From the NCBI RefSeq assembly GCF_027498035.1, contig NZ_CP114978.1, forward strand, positions 62,001 through 126,000: a stretch of DNA of 64,000 nucleotides. Reading direction: 5' to 3'. This stretch comes from Pseudoxanthomonas sp. (GTDB lineage Bacteria; Pseudomonadota; Gammaproteobacteria; Xanthomonadales; Xanthomonadaceae). Positions 1 to 7,392 of the stretch are shown here, in pieces. Within the stretch, counting starts at the first letter, position 1; each line of letters opens with the position of its first letter. Position numbers and translations under genes: made by a program. The notes beneath the pieces were generated by a model. It saw only the letters and a program-made list of their open reading frames with translations, was not told the origin of the DNA and made no database searches.

Positions 1-580
1 CACGTGACCAGTCGTTGATCAGTCCGCGCGCTTCGTTGCCACCAAACCCGATGCGACGGCCGGGTAGGGTGCCATTGCGCCGGGCCAGCCAACCCATGAA
101 ACGGTACGCCAGCGGCAGCAGCAGGCCGCGTGGCGCGGGGAAGCGGCGCCAGTCCGGCGTGCCACTGGCGACCAGCCAAAGCGCATTCAGCTGTGAAGGC
201 GCGAGCGCGGCGAGACAGGCGGCGAGCTGACCGCCCAGGCTGTGCCCGCCGACGATGCGATGCGGGACTTCCAGCGCGCGCTGCATGGCCTGCAGGCTGA
301 CCGGCAGGTCCAGTTCCAGCAGCTCGCGATAGCCCCAGTTGCAGCTGCGCGATGCACGCCAGCTGCTGCTGCCATGGCCGCGGGCCTCATGCAGGAACAC
401 GGCGATGCCGAGCGTCTGCAGGGCTTCGGCGAAAGGCAGGTAATGGCGTGCCGCCACGCCCAGCGCGGGCAGCCACAGCAGGCTGGCGCGCGGGCGTTCG
501 GGAATGCGGTGCAGCAGTGTCCAGGCATGGCCGTCCGTGGCCTGCAGCTGGAGTTCGCCCACTTCGGCCGGACTAGTCAT
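1..580 (-). CDS. alpha/beta hydrolase (partial, C-terminus outside window)
   Basis: The reading frame starts at an ATG (complement of 578-580) and runs off the left edge, so only about 193 N-terminal residues are visible. An alpha/beta-hydrolase fold is indicated by an early HEARGHG-type segment near residue 64 and the nucleophile elbow GHSLGG, with Ser at about residue 114. The acid and histidine of the triad would lie beyond the window. There is no signal peptide, so it is probably a cytosolic esterase or lipase-like enzyme; the substrate cannot be told. It lies 78 bases downstream of the PhoH-family gene on the same strand. Confidence 0.75.
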   Translation of the reverse strand, partial: MTSPAEVGELQLQATDGHAWTLLHRIPERPRASLLWLPALGVAARHYLPFAEALQTLGIAVFLHEARGHGSSSWRASRSCNWGYRELLELDLPVSLQAMQRALEVPHRIVGGHSLGGQLAACLAALAPSQLNALWLVASGTPDWRRFPAPRGLLLPLAYRFMGWLARRNGTLPGRRIGFGGNEARGLINDWSR

Positions 581-616
581 GGCGATCAAAACGGGCCACG
601 TGGATGGCGCCGCCAC

Positions 617-650
617 GCGGGCTTGCCTGTGCCTGCGCTGGCAGGCCCGC
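617..650. other. strong stem-loop between PhoH-family and hydrolase genes
   Basis: An 11-bp stem (617-627 paired with 640-650, one G-T wobble) encloses a 12-base loop just after the PhoH-family stop codon. No U-run follows on either strand, so it is not a standard intrinsic terminator. It could stabilise the upstream mRNA 3' end or act as a weak terminator. Confidence 0.35.
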
Positions 651-658
651 GCGCGGGG

Positions 659-2068
659 TCACAGCACTTCAGAAGCGTAATCGGCCAGGCGCGAACGCTC
701 GCCGCGGCGTAGGGTGATGTGCGCGCTGTGCGCCCAGCCCTTGAAGCGATCCACCGCGTAGGTCAGGCCCGAGGTCGTCTCGGTCAGGTATGGCGTGTCG
801 ATCTGCTCCACGTTGCCCAGGCACACGATCTTGGTGCCGGGGCCTGCGCGGGTGATCAGGGTCTTCATCTGCTTGGGCGTGAGGTTCTGCGCCTCGTCCA
901 GGATCAGGTAGCGCGACAGGAACGTACGTCCGCGCATGAAGTTCATCGAGCGGATCTTGATGCGGCTGGCCAGCAGGTCGTTGGTCGCCTGGCGGCCCCA
1001 GGTGCCGCCTTCCTGGTTGTGGGTGAGCACTTCCAGGTTGTCGGTCAATGCACCCATCCAAGGCGTCATCTTTTCTTCCTCGGTGCCGGGCAGGAAGCCG
1101 ATGTCCTCGCCGACGCTGACCGTGGCGCGGGTCATGATGATCTCGCGATAGCGCTGCTGGTCCATGGTCTGGGCCAGGCCGGCGGCCAGCGCCAGCAGGG
1201 TCTTGCCGGTGCCGGCAGTGCCGAGCAGGCTGACGAAATCAATCTCCGGGTCCATCAGCGCGTTGAGCGCGAAGTTCTGCTCGCGGTTGCGCGCGCTGAT
1301 GCCCCATACCGCGTGCTGGCCACTACGGAAGTCATCGACCAGGGTCAGCGTGGCCTTGCCGTCGGCATTGACCTTGGCCACGCGCAGCTCGACTTCGTCC
1401 TCGCCGGGCAGGTACAGGTACTGGTTGGGATGCCAGTCCTCTTCGTCGGCCATGGCCACTTCATAGCTGGTGCGGCCGCTCTTGTCGTTCCAGGACTTCA
1501 GGTCGCCCTGATGGCGGTGCCAGAAGTCTTCCGGCAGCGGCGTGGCGCCGGTGTAGAGCAGGCTGAAATCGTCCAGCGCCCGGTCGTTCTCGTAGTCCTC
1601 GGCGACGATGCCGCTGATCGAGGCCTTGATCCGCAGGTTGATGTCCTTGGACACCAGGATCACCGGCGTGCCGGGGTGTTCCTCGTGCAGTTGCAGGACC
1701 GCGGCCAGGATCTTGTTGTCCGGTGCGATCGCACCGAAGGTGCGGCCCGGATCGACCGGCTTGAGCTGGAAATGCAGCTGGCCGATCTGGCCGGGCTGCT
1801 TGAGGTTCAGGCCCTTGGGGTGGAGAAGGGTGATGCCCAGCGAAATACGTTCCGCATCGGCGCCGACGATCAGTTCGTTGAGGAAGCGGCTGACCTGGCG
1901 TGCGTTGCGACTGACTTCGGACATGCCCTTCTTGGCATTGTCCAGTTCCTCGATCACCTGCATGGGCAGGAACACGTCGTGCTCTTCGAACTTGAACAGC
2001 GCGGTCGGGTCGTGCATCAGCACGTTGGTGTCCAGCACGTAGATGCGCTTGCTTCGGGTCATCGGCAT
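659..2068 (-). CDS. PIN domain plus PhoH-family ATPase
   Basis: This 469-residue protein joins an N-terminal PIN nuclease-like domain (YVLDTNVLMHD at residues 10-20, later acidic residues in the IEELDNAKKG segment) to a C-terminal PhoH P-loop ATPase. The Walker A motif is LLGTAGTGKTLL near residue 280 and the Walker B is LILDEAQNLTPKQ near residue 388. PIN-PhoH proteins are reported RNA helicase/ribonucleases in some bacteria; the cellular role here is inferred only. It lies 76 bases downstream of the peroxiredoxin gene in the same direction, so it may share the gcvR-bcp transcript. Length matches full-size family members. Confidence 0.9.
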   Translation of the reverse strand: MPMTRSKRIYVLDTNVLMHDPTALFKFEEHDVFLPMQVIEELDNAKKGMSEVSRNARQVSRFLNELIVGADAERISLGITLLHPKGLNLKQPGQIGQLHFQLKPVDPGRTFGAIAPDNKILAAVLQLHEEHPGTPVILVSKDINLRIKASISGIVAEDYENDRALDDFSLLYTGATPLPEDFWHRHQGDLKSWNDKSGRTSYEVAMADEEDWHPNQYLYLPGEDEVELRVAKVNADGKATLTLVDDFRSGQHAVWGISARNREQNFALNALMDPEIDFVSLLGTAGTGKTLLALAAGLAQTMDQQRYREIIMTRATVSVGEDIGFLPGTEEEKMTPWMGALTDNLEVLTHNQEGGTWGRQATNDLLASRIKIRSMNFMRGRTFLSRYLILDEAQNLTPKQMKTLITRAGPGTKIVCLGNVEQIDTPYLTETTSGLTYAVDRFKGWAHSAHITLRRGERSRLADYASEVL

Positions 2069-2144
2069 TTCCTGGTGGGCGGACAGCAGCAGGCCACCGC
2101 GCCCGCATCAGCGGGGCAGTGGAGGTAAAGGCAAACGTGAGGTG

Positions 2145-2630
2145 TCACTGGGAGCGTGCGGCCTTGAGCGTGTCGAGCACGGCCTGGGCGTGGCCGGCGA
2201 CCTTGACCTTGCGCCATTCGGACGCGATGCGCGAATCAGGCGAGATCAGGAAGGTGCTGCGTTCGATGCCCAGCACCTGGCGCCCGTACATGTTCTTTTC
2301 CTTGATCACGTCGAAGGCCTTGCACAGCGCTTCGTCGGCATCGCTGATCAGCGGGAAGTTGAATCCCTGCTTGGCGCAGAAGTTGTCGTGCGACTTGACC
2401 GAATCGCGCGAGACGCCCAGCACCTGCGCATCAAGCGCGGCAAATTCCGGTAGCAGCGCGTTGAAGTCGATGCCTTCGGTGGTGCAGCCGGGCGTGCTGT
2501 CCTTCGGATAGAAGTACAGCACCAGCCAATGGCCGGCTTGTTCGGCGAGGGTCGTGGAGGTGCCGCCGGACAGGGACAGCGGCAGTTTCAGGGTGGACTT
2601 CGGAAGCGCTTTGGCGGTGGTTGCCGTCAT
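2145..2630 (-). CDS. bcp: thioredoxin-dependent peroxiredoxin (Bcp/PrxQ type)
   Basis: A 161-residue cytosolic peroxiredoxin that would reduce hydroperoxides using thioredoxin. The peroxidatic cysteine is Cys49 in the signature YPKDSTPGCTTEG, and the following RDS and FPLISD segments are typical of the family. The +5 resolving cysteine of E. coli Bcp is missing (residue 54 is Ile), but Cys84 or a cysteine near residue 102 could take its place. The ATG at 2628-2630 was chosen because the frame upstream overlaps gcvR and is not family-like. It starts 2 bases after the gcvR stop, as in the gcvR-bcp pair of E. coli, so the two are co-transcribed. Confidence 0.93.
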   Translation of the reverse strand: MTATTAKALPKSTLKLPLSLSGGTSTTLAEQAGHWLVLYFYPKDSTPGCTTEGIDFNALLPEFAALDAQVLGVSRDSVKSHDNFCAKQGFNFPLISDADEALCKAFDVIKEKNMYGRQVLGIERSTFLISPDSRIASEWRKVKVAGHAQAVLDTLKAARSQ

Positions 2631-2632
2631 CG

Positions 2633-3208
2633 TCAGAACTTCATCGGGTCCATGATCGCGTCCAGGTTCAGATGGTCGCAGAATTCGAGGAAGTCGTCGC
2701 GCAGTGCGGCGATATGCATGTCGGCCGGGATGCCGATGGTGACCTGGGCCGAGAACATCTCCGCACCGGTCTGCATCGCGCGGTAGCGCGTGGACTGCAG
2801 GTTTTCGATGGTGATGCCCTGGCGGTCGAAGAAATCGGACAGCTGGAACAGGATGCCCGGCTTGTCGGCGGCCACCACTTCGACGATGTAGGGCAGCAGG
2901 TTGGATTGCACGACCTTGGCACCGGTGCGGTACCAGATCAGTTTCAGCCCTTCTTCGCGCTCCAGCCGGGTCAGCATGGCTTCCAGCTTGGCCACCGCGT
3001 CCCAGGAACCGGTGGCCAACGCCGTCACCGACACGTCGCGGCCGACCGTGGACAGGCGCGCATCGACCAGATTGCAGCCCGAATCGGCGATCCGACGCGT
3101 CACCCCCAGCAACGGCGACTCCGGATGCGTCGTATAGGCGTTGATCAGGAGGTGGTTTTCGTTCGGCGAGGGCCGGGGCGTGGAGTCGGTCAAAGGGGCT
3201 TCCGGCAT
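2633..3208 (-). CDS. gcvR: GcvR-like ACT-domain regulator
   Basis: A 191-residue protein of two ACT domains (about residues 20-95 and 105-185), matching the length and layout of glycine cleavage system repressor GcvR. The first domain opens with HLLINAYTTHPESPLLG and the second holds the KPGILFQLSDFFDRQGI segment that is typical of amino-acid-binding ACT folds. GcvR acts by protein contact with GcvA rather than by binding DNA; whether it controls glycine cleavage here is inferred. The ATG at 3206-3208 gives the family length. Divergent from dapA and followed at once by bcp, the same neighbourhood as in E. coli. Confidence 0.85.
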   Translation of the reverse strand: MPEAPLTDSTPRPSPNENHLLINAYTTHPESPLLGVTRRIADSGCNLVDARLSTVGRDVSVTALATGSWDAVAKLEAMLTRLEREEGLKLIWYRTGAKVVQSNLLPYIVEVVAADKPGILFQLSDFFDRQGITIENLQSTRYRAMQTGAEMFSAQVTIGIPADMHIAALRDDFLEFCDHLNLDAIMDPMKF

Positions 3209-3342
3209 TACAGCGAGTCTGAATGGCGCCCGGGACGGGGCCTGTGGTGCGCGGCCAGCATACTTGCCCGCGCTTTCGCGCCGCAAGTAACATCGCTGCC
3301 CGTGCGCGGCATTCCGCGCGTATCACCCCTTACAGGCCTCGT

Positions 3343-4251
3343 TTGTCTCTTTCCGGCTGCATCACCGCTTTGGCCACGCCGTTTTCCGGCAGTGGCGCCC
3401 TTGACCTGGATGCCTGGCACGACCTGCTCAAACAGCAGTTGCGCGGTGGCATCCAGGGCTTGGTGGTGGCTGGCTCCACCGGTGAAGCCGCTGCGCTATC
3501 GGACGACGAGTACCGCGGCCTGATTGGCGAGGCCGTCCGCTGTGTCGGTGGTGCGGTACCGGTCCTGGCCGGGACCGGCCAGATGAACACGGCCAAGACC
3601 ATCGAACAGACCCGCCTGGCTGCTTCGGCCGGTGCGCAGTTCGCCCTGGTGGTGACGCCGCCGTACGTGCGCGCCACCCAGGCTGGGCTGATCGCGCATT
3701 TTCGCGCCGTCGCCGACGAGGGTGGCTTGCCGGTGGTGCTCTATAACGTGCCGGTCCGCACCGGGTGCGACCTGCTGCCCGACACCGTGGCTGCGTTGGT
3801 CGACCACCCTGGCATTGTTGGCATCAAGGAGGCGCGCAGCGAGCCCGAGCGCATGACCGCGCTGCTGGCGCTGCGTCGCGACGGGTTTGCCGTGCTCAGC
3901 GGTGATGATGGCACCGCCAGCCGCGCCATGCTGCTCGGCGCCGATGGCATGATTTCGGTCGGTTCCAACGCCATGCCGGTGGCGTTCCGCCGTCTGTGCG
4001 ATCTTTCGCGCACCGGCAAGGCGGCGCTGGCGACCGAATGGGACGCCCAGCTCGCCGAGTTCTATACTTTTTTCGGTATCGAGCCCAATCCGATCCCGGT
4101 CAAGGCGCTGCTGCAGCGCCTGGGTTTCGGCCAGGGCTTGCGCCTGCCGCTGTTGCCGCTGTCGCAGGTGCATGCTGAACTCGCCGACCGCCTGGCAGCG
4201 CAGCTTGCAATACTCGAAGAACAATCCAGCCGCGAACCACTCGCGGCCTGA
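3343..4251 (+). CDS. dapA: 4-hydroxy-tetrahydrodipicolinate synthase
   Basis: DapA condenses pyruvate with aspartate semialdehyde in the first step committed to lysine and diaminopimelate. The 302-residue product has the Schiff-base lysine Lys162 (GIKEAR), Tyr134 (LYNVP) and the substrate loop AGSTGEAAAL. I chose the TTG at 3343 because homology begins there (MSLSGCITALATPF). The frame extends upstream but that part does not resemble DapA and would run toward gcvR. asd, which makes its substrate, lies at 52.3 kb. The BamC-like lipoprotein gene follows 36 bases later, the dapA-bamC order of E. coli. Confidence 0.93.
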   Translation: MSLSGCITALATPFSGSGALDLDAWHDLLKQQLRGGIQGLVVAGSTGEAAALSDDEYRGLIGEAVRCVGGAVPVLAGTGQMNTAKTIEQTRLAASAGAQFALVVTPPYVRATQAGLIAHFRAVADEGGLPVVLYNVPVRTGCDLLPDTVAALVDHPGIVGIKEARSEPERMTALLALRRDGFAVLSGDDGTASRAMLLGADGMISVGSNAMPVAFRRLCDLSRTGKAALATEWDAQLAEFYTFFGIEPNPIPVKALLQRLGFGQGLRLPLLPLSQVHAELADRLAAQLAILEEQSSREPLAA

Positions 4252-4287
4252 TTTCAATGGTCCAAATTGAGAATGGAGATTCATCCA

Positions 4288-4806
4288 ATGCGTTTTTCCC
4301 GTGTTTCGCGTGTCGTTGTGCCGGTTGTGCTGGCGATGTCCATCGTCGGCCTGTCTGGCTGCAAGTGGTTCCACAAGGGGCCCAAGGGCGACTACGCGCT
4401 GGAAGCGCAGGCCCGTCCGCTGGAAGTCCCGCCGGATCTGAACGTGCCCAGCACCGCCGGTGCCATGCAGGTGCCGGCCGTGGCCACCGGTGGTGCCGCA
4501 GGCGCTGGCCAGCAGGCCGCGCCGGCGTCCAACACGTCGGGCTTCAACGTCGCCGGCAAGCGTGACGAAGTGTTCACCAAGCTCGGCGTGGCCCTGGGCG
4601 GCGTCGATGGCCTGACCATCGCCAGCAGCGCGCAGTTGCTGGGCAGCTACGACGTGTCCTACCAGGGCGTGAGCTTCCTGGTCCGCGTGTCGGAAATCGC
4701 CTCGGGCACCTACGTGTCGGCGGTCGATCCGCGCGGCGTGCCGGCCAATGGCCCGGAATCCACGCGCCTGATGGCCGAGCTGAAGAACAAGCTCGGCGGG
4801 ACCTGA
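4288..4806 (+). CDS. bamC: BamC/NlpB-like outer membrane lipoprotein
   Basis: The 172-residue protein has a lipoprotein signal peptide with lipobox LSGC (Cys25). After it comes DYALEAQARPLEVPPDLNVP, which matches the unstructured N-terminal lasso of BamC. The C-terminal part (about residues 90-170) resembles one helix-grip domain (YQGVSFLVRVSE and nearby). E. coli BamC is about twice as long with two such domains, so this is a short form. It follows dapA as in E. coli. The ATG at 4288 has a GGAG-type ribosome site about 9 bases upstream, better placed than the earlier in-frame start. A role in the BAM outer-membrane assembly complex is inferred from sequence and context. Confidence 0.75.
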   Translation: MRFSRVSRVVVPVVLAMSIVGLSGCKWFHKGPKGDYALEAQARPLEVPPDLNVPSTAGAMQVPAVATGGAAGAGQQAAPASNTSGFNVAGKRDEVFTKLGVALGGVDGLTIASSAQLLGSYDVSYQGVSFLVRVSEIASGTYVSAVDPRGVPANGPESTRLMAELKNKLGGT

Positions 4807-4830
4807 TCGCCCGGGCGGTCTGCAGGAACG

Positions 4831-4856
4831 AAAAAGGCGCCATCGGCGCCTTTTTC
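4831..4856. terminator. bidirectional intrinsic terminator
   Basis: A perfect GGCGCC/GGCGCC hairpin (4836-4841 with 4845-4850) is flanked by five A on the left and five T on the right. It can end transcripts of the BamC-like gene from the left and fdxA from the right, which are convergent here. Confidence 0.85.
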
Positions 4857-4906
4857 TTTGGGTGTCACTGCTGGCCCGGCGCCCAGCGCCGAATCGGGGG
4901 AGGGCC

Positions 4907-5230
4907 TCAGCGCTGCAGCAGCGGCAGCTTGTCGGTCTTGCCTTCCCAGTCGGCCGCATCGGGAAGTGGGTCCTTGCGCACGGTGATCACTGGCCAGGCC
5001 TTGGCCAGTTCGGCGTTGAGCGCCACGTAGGCTTCCTGGCCGGCTGGTACGTCGTCTTCCGGGTAGATCGCGTTGATCGGGCACTCCGGCTCGCACAGGG
5101 TGCAGTCAATGCACTCGTCCGGGTCGATCACCAGGAAGTTCGGGCCTTCATGGAAGCAGTCCACCGGGCACACCTCGACGCAGTCGGTGTATTTGCACTT
5201 GATGCAGGCCTCGGTGACGACGAAGGGCAT
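4907..5230 (-). CDS. fdxA: 7Fe ferredoxin FdxA
   Basis: A 107-residue soluble ferredoxin, the usual FdxA length. The N-terminal half carries cysteines 9, 12, 17, 21, 25, 40, 43, 46 and 50, spaced as in ferredoxins with one 3Fe-4S and one 4Fe-4S cluster. The central ECIDCTLCEPECP segment is nearly invariant in the family. The C-terminal extension (about residues 60-107, with a DAADW segment) is also typical. It is a low-potential electron carrier; its partner is unknown. It lies downstream of tRNA-Glu but is separated from it by an intrinsic terminator. Confidence 0.96.
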   Translation of the reverse strand: MPFVVTEACIKCKYTDCVEVCPVDCFHEGPNFLVIDPDECIDCTLCEPECPINAIYPEDDVPAGQEAYVALNAELAKAWPVITVRKDPLPDAADWEGKTDKLPLLQR

Positions 5231-5332
5231 GGCGGTCTTCCGGTGTTGCGGACAAGGGGACTGCGCATTCTATAGGAAGCGCCCGGGGCGGTCCCTGGCC
5301 GGGCACGGTTGCCAGCAAAGGCGCCGCAAACG

Positions 5333-5356
5333 AAAAGACCCGGCGCTGGCCGGGTC
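5333..5356 (-). terminator. intrinsic terminator of tRNA-Glu transcript
   Basis: Read on the minus strand, GACCCGGC pairs with GCCGGGTC around a four-base CAGC loop (5337-5356) and is followed by TTTT. It sits 25 bases past the mature tRNA 3' end. Confidence 0.85.
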
Positions 5357-5380
5357 TGATCAGTTCCAAGCAGGAAGTGG

Positions 5381-5455
5381 TGGTGCTCCCTAGGGAATTC
5401 GAATCCCTATTTTAGCCTTGAGAGGGCCACGTCCTAACCGTTAGACGAAGGGAGC
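5381..5455 (-). tRNA. tRNA-Glu (anticodon CTC)
   Basis: The minus strand folds as a cloverleaf: acceptor stem GCTCCCT/AGGGAGC, D-arm with CGTCTAACGG, anticodon stem TGGCC/GGCTA around loop CTCTCAA (anticodon CTC), T-arm with GATTCGAATTC, discriminator A and an encoded CCA end at 5381-5383. It reads GAG codons. Promoter and terminator elements are visible on either side, so it is a single-tRNA transcription unit. Confidence 0.93.
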
Positions 5456-5482
5456 GTTTGGGCCACGACTGCTTAGCTGGTT

Positions 5483-5511
5483 AGTATATCGGCAGCTTGG
5501 CCCCCCGGCAA
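5483..5511 (-). promoter_or_regulatory. sigma70-type promoter of tRNA-Glu
   Basis: On the minus strand TTGCCG (5506-5511) and TATACT (5483-5488) are separated by exactly 17 bases. The predicted start near 5476 lies about 20 bases before the tRNA 5' end. It overlaps the leader of the divergent pcnB gene. Confidence 0.65.
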
Positions 5512-5627
5512 TCGGGTCGGCCGCTCAAAAACCAACGGAAGCCGCAATCATCACCGCCGAACTCCAGCCCATCGTCATTCCCCGCGCAGACCATACGATC
5601 TCGCGCCGGGATATCAGTCCCAACGCC

Positions 5628-6887
5628 TTGCGCGTGCTGTACCGCCTGCGAGACGCCGGCTTCTCGGCCTATCTGGTGGGTGGCGCCGTGCGCGACCTGC
5701 TGGTCGGCCAGCATCCTAAGGATTTCGACGTGGCCACCGACGCCACGCCCGAACAGGTCAAGCAGCAGTTCCGCAACTGCCGCCTGATCGGCCGCCGGTT
5801 CCGCCTGGCGCATGTCGTGTTCGGCCGCGAGATCATCGAAGTCGCCACCTTCCGCGCCAATAGCGACGACGGCAGCGGCGACCGCGAGACACACGAAGAT
5901 GGCCGCCTGCTGCGCGACAACGTCTACGGCACGATCGAAGACGACGCGATCCGCCGCGACTTCACCGCCAACGCGCTGTATTACGCGATCGAGGATTTCT
6001 CGGTGCGCGACTACTGCGGTGGCTTCGAGGACGTGCAGGCCCGGCGCATGAAGCTGATTGGCGATCCCGAGCAGCGTTATCGCGAAGATCCGGTGCGCAT
6101 GCTGCGCGCCGTGCGCCTGGCGGCCAAGCTCGGTTTCACCATCGATGGCCCGTCGGCCGAGCCGATCCCGGTGCTGGCGCCGCTGCTGGCCGAGGCTGCG
6201 CCAGCGCGCCTGTTCGAAGAAGTGCTGAAGCTGTTCCTGTCCGGCAATGCGGTGGCCAGCTTCGAGGGCCTGGAGCGCACTGGCCTGCTGACCGTGCTGC
6301 TGCCGGAAAGTGCCGCCGCGCTCAAATCCAACCGCAGCGGCGCCCTGCGCCGGATGGTGCTGGAAGGCCTGGCTGGGACAGACCGGCGCGTGGCCAATGA
6401 CGAACCCGTCTCGCCTGCGTTCCTGTTCGCGTTGCTGCTGTGGCCGGCCTACTGCAAGGCGCTGATCGGGCTGCAGGCGCAGGGCACCCATCCGGAAGAA
6501 GCTGCGCGCCGCGCCGCCGACCGGGTCACCGTGCACCAGCTGACCACGATTGCCTTGCCGCGCCGGTTCTCGCTGCCGATGCAGGAAATCTGGCTGCTGC
6601 AGTCGCGCTTCTCGCAGCGCCAGCGCAAGCGCGTGACGCGCCTGCTGACCCACCCGCGTTTCCGCGCCGCGTTCGATTTCCTGGTGCTGCGCCAGTCGGC
6701 CTCGCCCGATCATGCTGCCGATGTCGCGTTCTGGACCCAGGCCCAGACCCAGACCAGCGAGGAGCTGTCCGAAGCGCTGGGCGTGGATGTGCCGGGTGAC
6801 AGCTACACCGATGAGGATGCGGTGCCGTCCAAGCGTCGCCGCCGGCGTCGCCGCCGCAGCGGCGCGTCAGGCGCCAGCGGGGAATGA
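5628..6887 (+). CDS. pcnB: poly(A) polymerase I (true start probably upstream of 5628)
   Basis: PcnB adds poly(A) tails to RNA 3' ends. The nucleotidyltransferase core is clear: LVGGAVRDLLVG, KDFDVATDA and the RNCRLIGRRFRLAH block, followed by the RNA-binding domain. The C-terminal tail is arginine-rich (KRRRRRRRR), usual for this enzyme. Position 5628 (TTG) is the first canonical start after an in-frame stop at 5442. Family similarity nevertheless begins about 17-19 codons earlier (VIPRADHTISRRDISPNAL from 5574), so initiation at an ATC/ATT codon between 5547 and 5577 is likely. The stop overlaps folK (ATGA), and the pcnB-folK-panBCD order is a common gammaproteobacterial one. Confidence 0.9.
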   Translation: MRVLYRLRDAGFSAYLVGGAVRDLLVGQHPKDFDVATDATPEQVKQQFRNCRLIGRRFRLAHVVFGREIIEVATFRANSDDGSGDRETHEDGRLLRDNVYGTIEDDAIRRDFTANALYYAIEDFSVRDYCGGFEDVQARRMKLIGDPEQRYREDPVRMLRAVRLAAKLGFTIDGPSAEPIPVLAPLLAEAAPARLFEEVLKLFLSGNAVASFEGLERTGLLTVLLPESAAALKSNRSGALRRMVLEGLAGTDRRVANDEPVSPAFLFALLLWPAYCKALIGLQAQGTHPEEAARRAADRVTVHQLTTIALPRRFSLPMQEIWLLQSRFSQRQRKRVTRLLTHPRFRAAFDFLVLRQSASPDHAADVAFWTQAQTQTSEELSEALGVDVPGDSYTDEDAVPSKRRRRRRRRSGASGASGE

Positions 6888-7375
6888 CCGTGGCGGTCAC
6901 CGCCTGCATCGGCCTGGGGGCGAACCTGGGCGATGCGGCGGGCACGCTGCGTGCCGCGTTCGACGCCATCGGCAAGCTGCCGGACACCACGCTGGTGGCA
7001 ACTTCGCCCCTGTACGTGACGCCGGCCTGGGGCGTGGAAGCACAGCCGGACTTCATCAATGCCGCCGCGCGCGTGGACACTACGCTGGACGCGCTGGCAT
7101 TACTGGATGCGCTGCTGGAGATCGAGCGCCAGTTCGGCCGTGACCGCAGCCGCGAGCAGCGCTGGGGGCCGCGGACGCTGGACCTGGACCTGCTGCTTTA
7201 CGGCGAGGCGGTGATCGAACTGCCAGGCCTGCAGGTGCCGCACCCACGCCTGCACGAGCGCGCCTTTGCGCTGGTGCCGCTGGCTGACGTGGCATCGGAA
7301 CTGCGCATCGCCGGCCATGGCACGGTGCGAGAAGCTGCATTCCGCGTGGGGCATGACGCCATCCGCGCGTTATGA
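6884..7375 (+). CDS. folK: HPPK, 2-amino-4-hydroxy-6-hydroxymethyldihydropteridine diphosphokinase
   Basis: FolK transfers pyrophosphate from ATP to the pterin precursor of folate. The 163-residue protein shows CIGLGANLGD at the start, the FINAAARV segment, and the HPPK signature RWGPRTLDLDLLLYG (about residues 90-104) followed by VPHPRLHERAFALVPL. The ATG overlaps the pcnB stop by four bases, which suggests translational coupling. panB begins 17 bases downstream, so this belongs to a pcnB-folK-panBC run. Confidence 0.95.
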   Translation: MTVAVTACIGLGANLGDAAGTLRAAFDAIGKLPDTTLVATSPLYVTPAWGVEAQPDFINAAARVDTTLDALALLDALLEIERQFGRDRSREQRWGPRTLDLDLLLYGEAVIELPGLQVPHPRLHERAFALVPLADVASELRIAGHGTVREAAFRVGHDAIRAL

Positions 7376-7392
7376 GTGGATAATGATTGGCT

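Noticed and set aside
3209..3342. Possible lysine riboswitch upstream of dapA
   Set aside because: The 134-base gap to divergent gcvR shows no multi-stem layout or terminator typical of that riboswitch.
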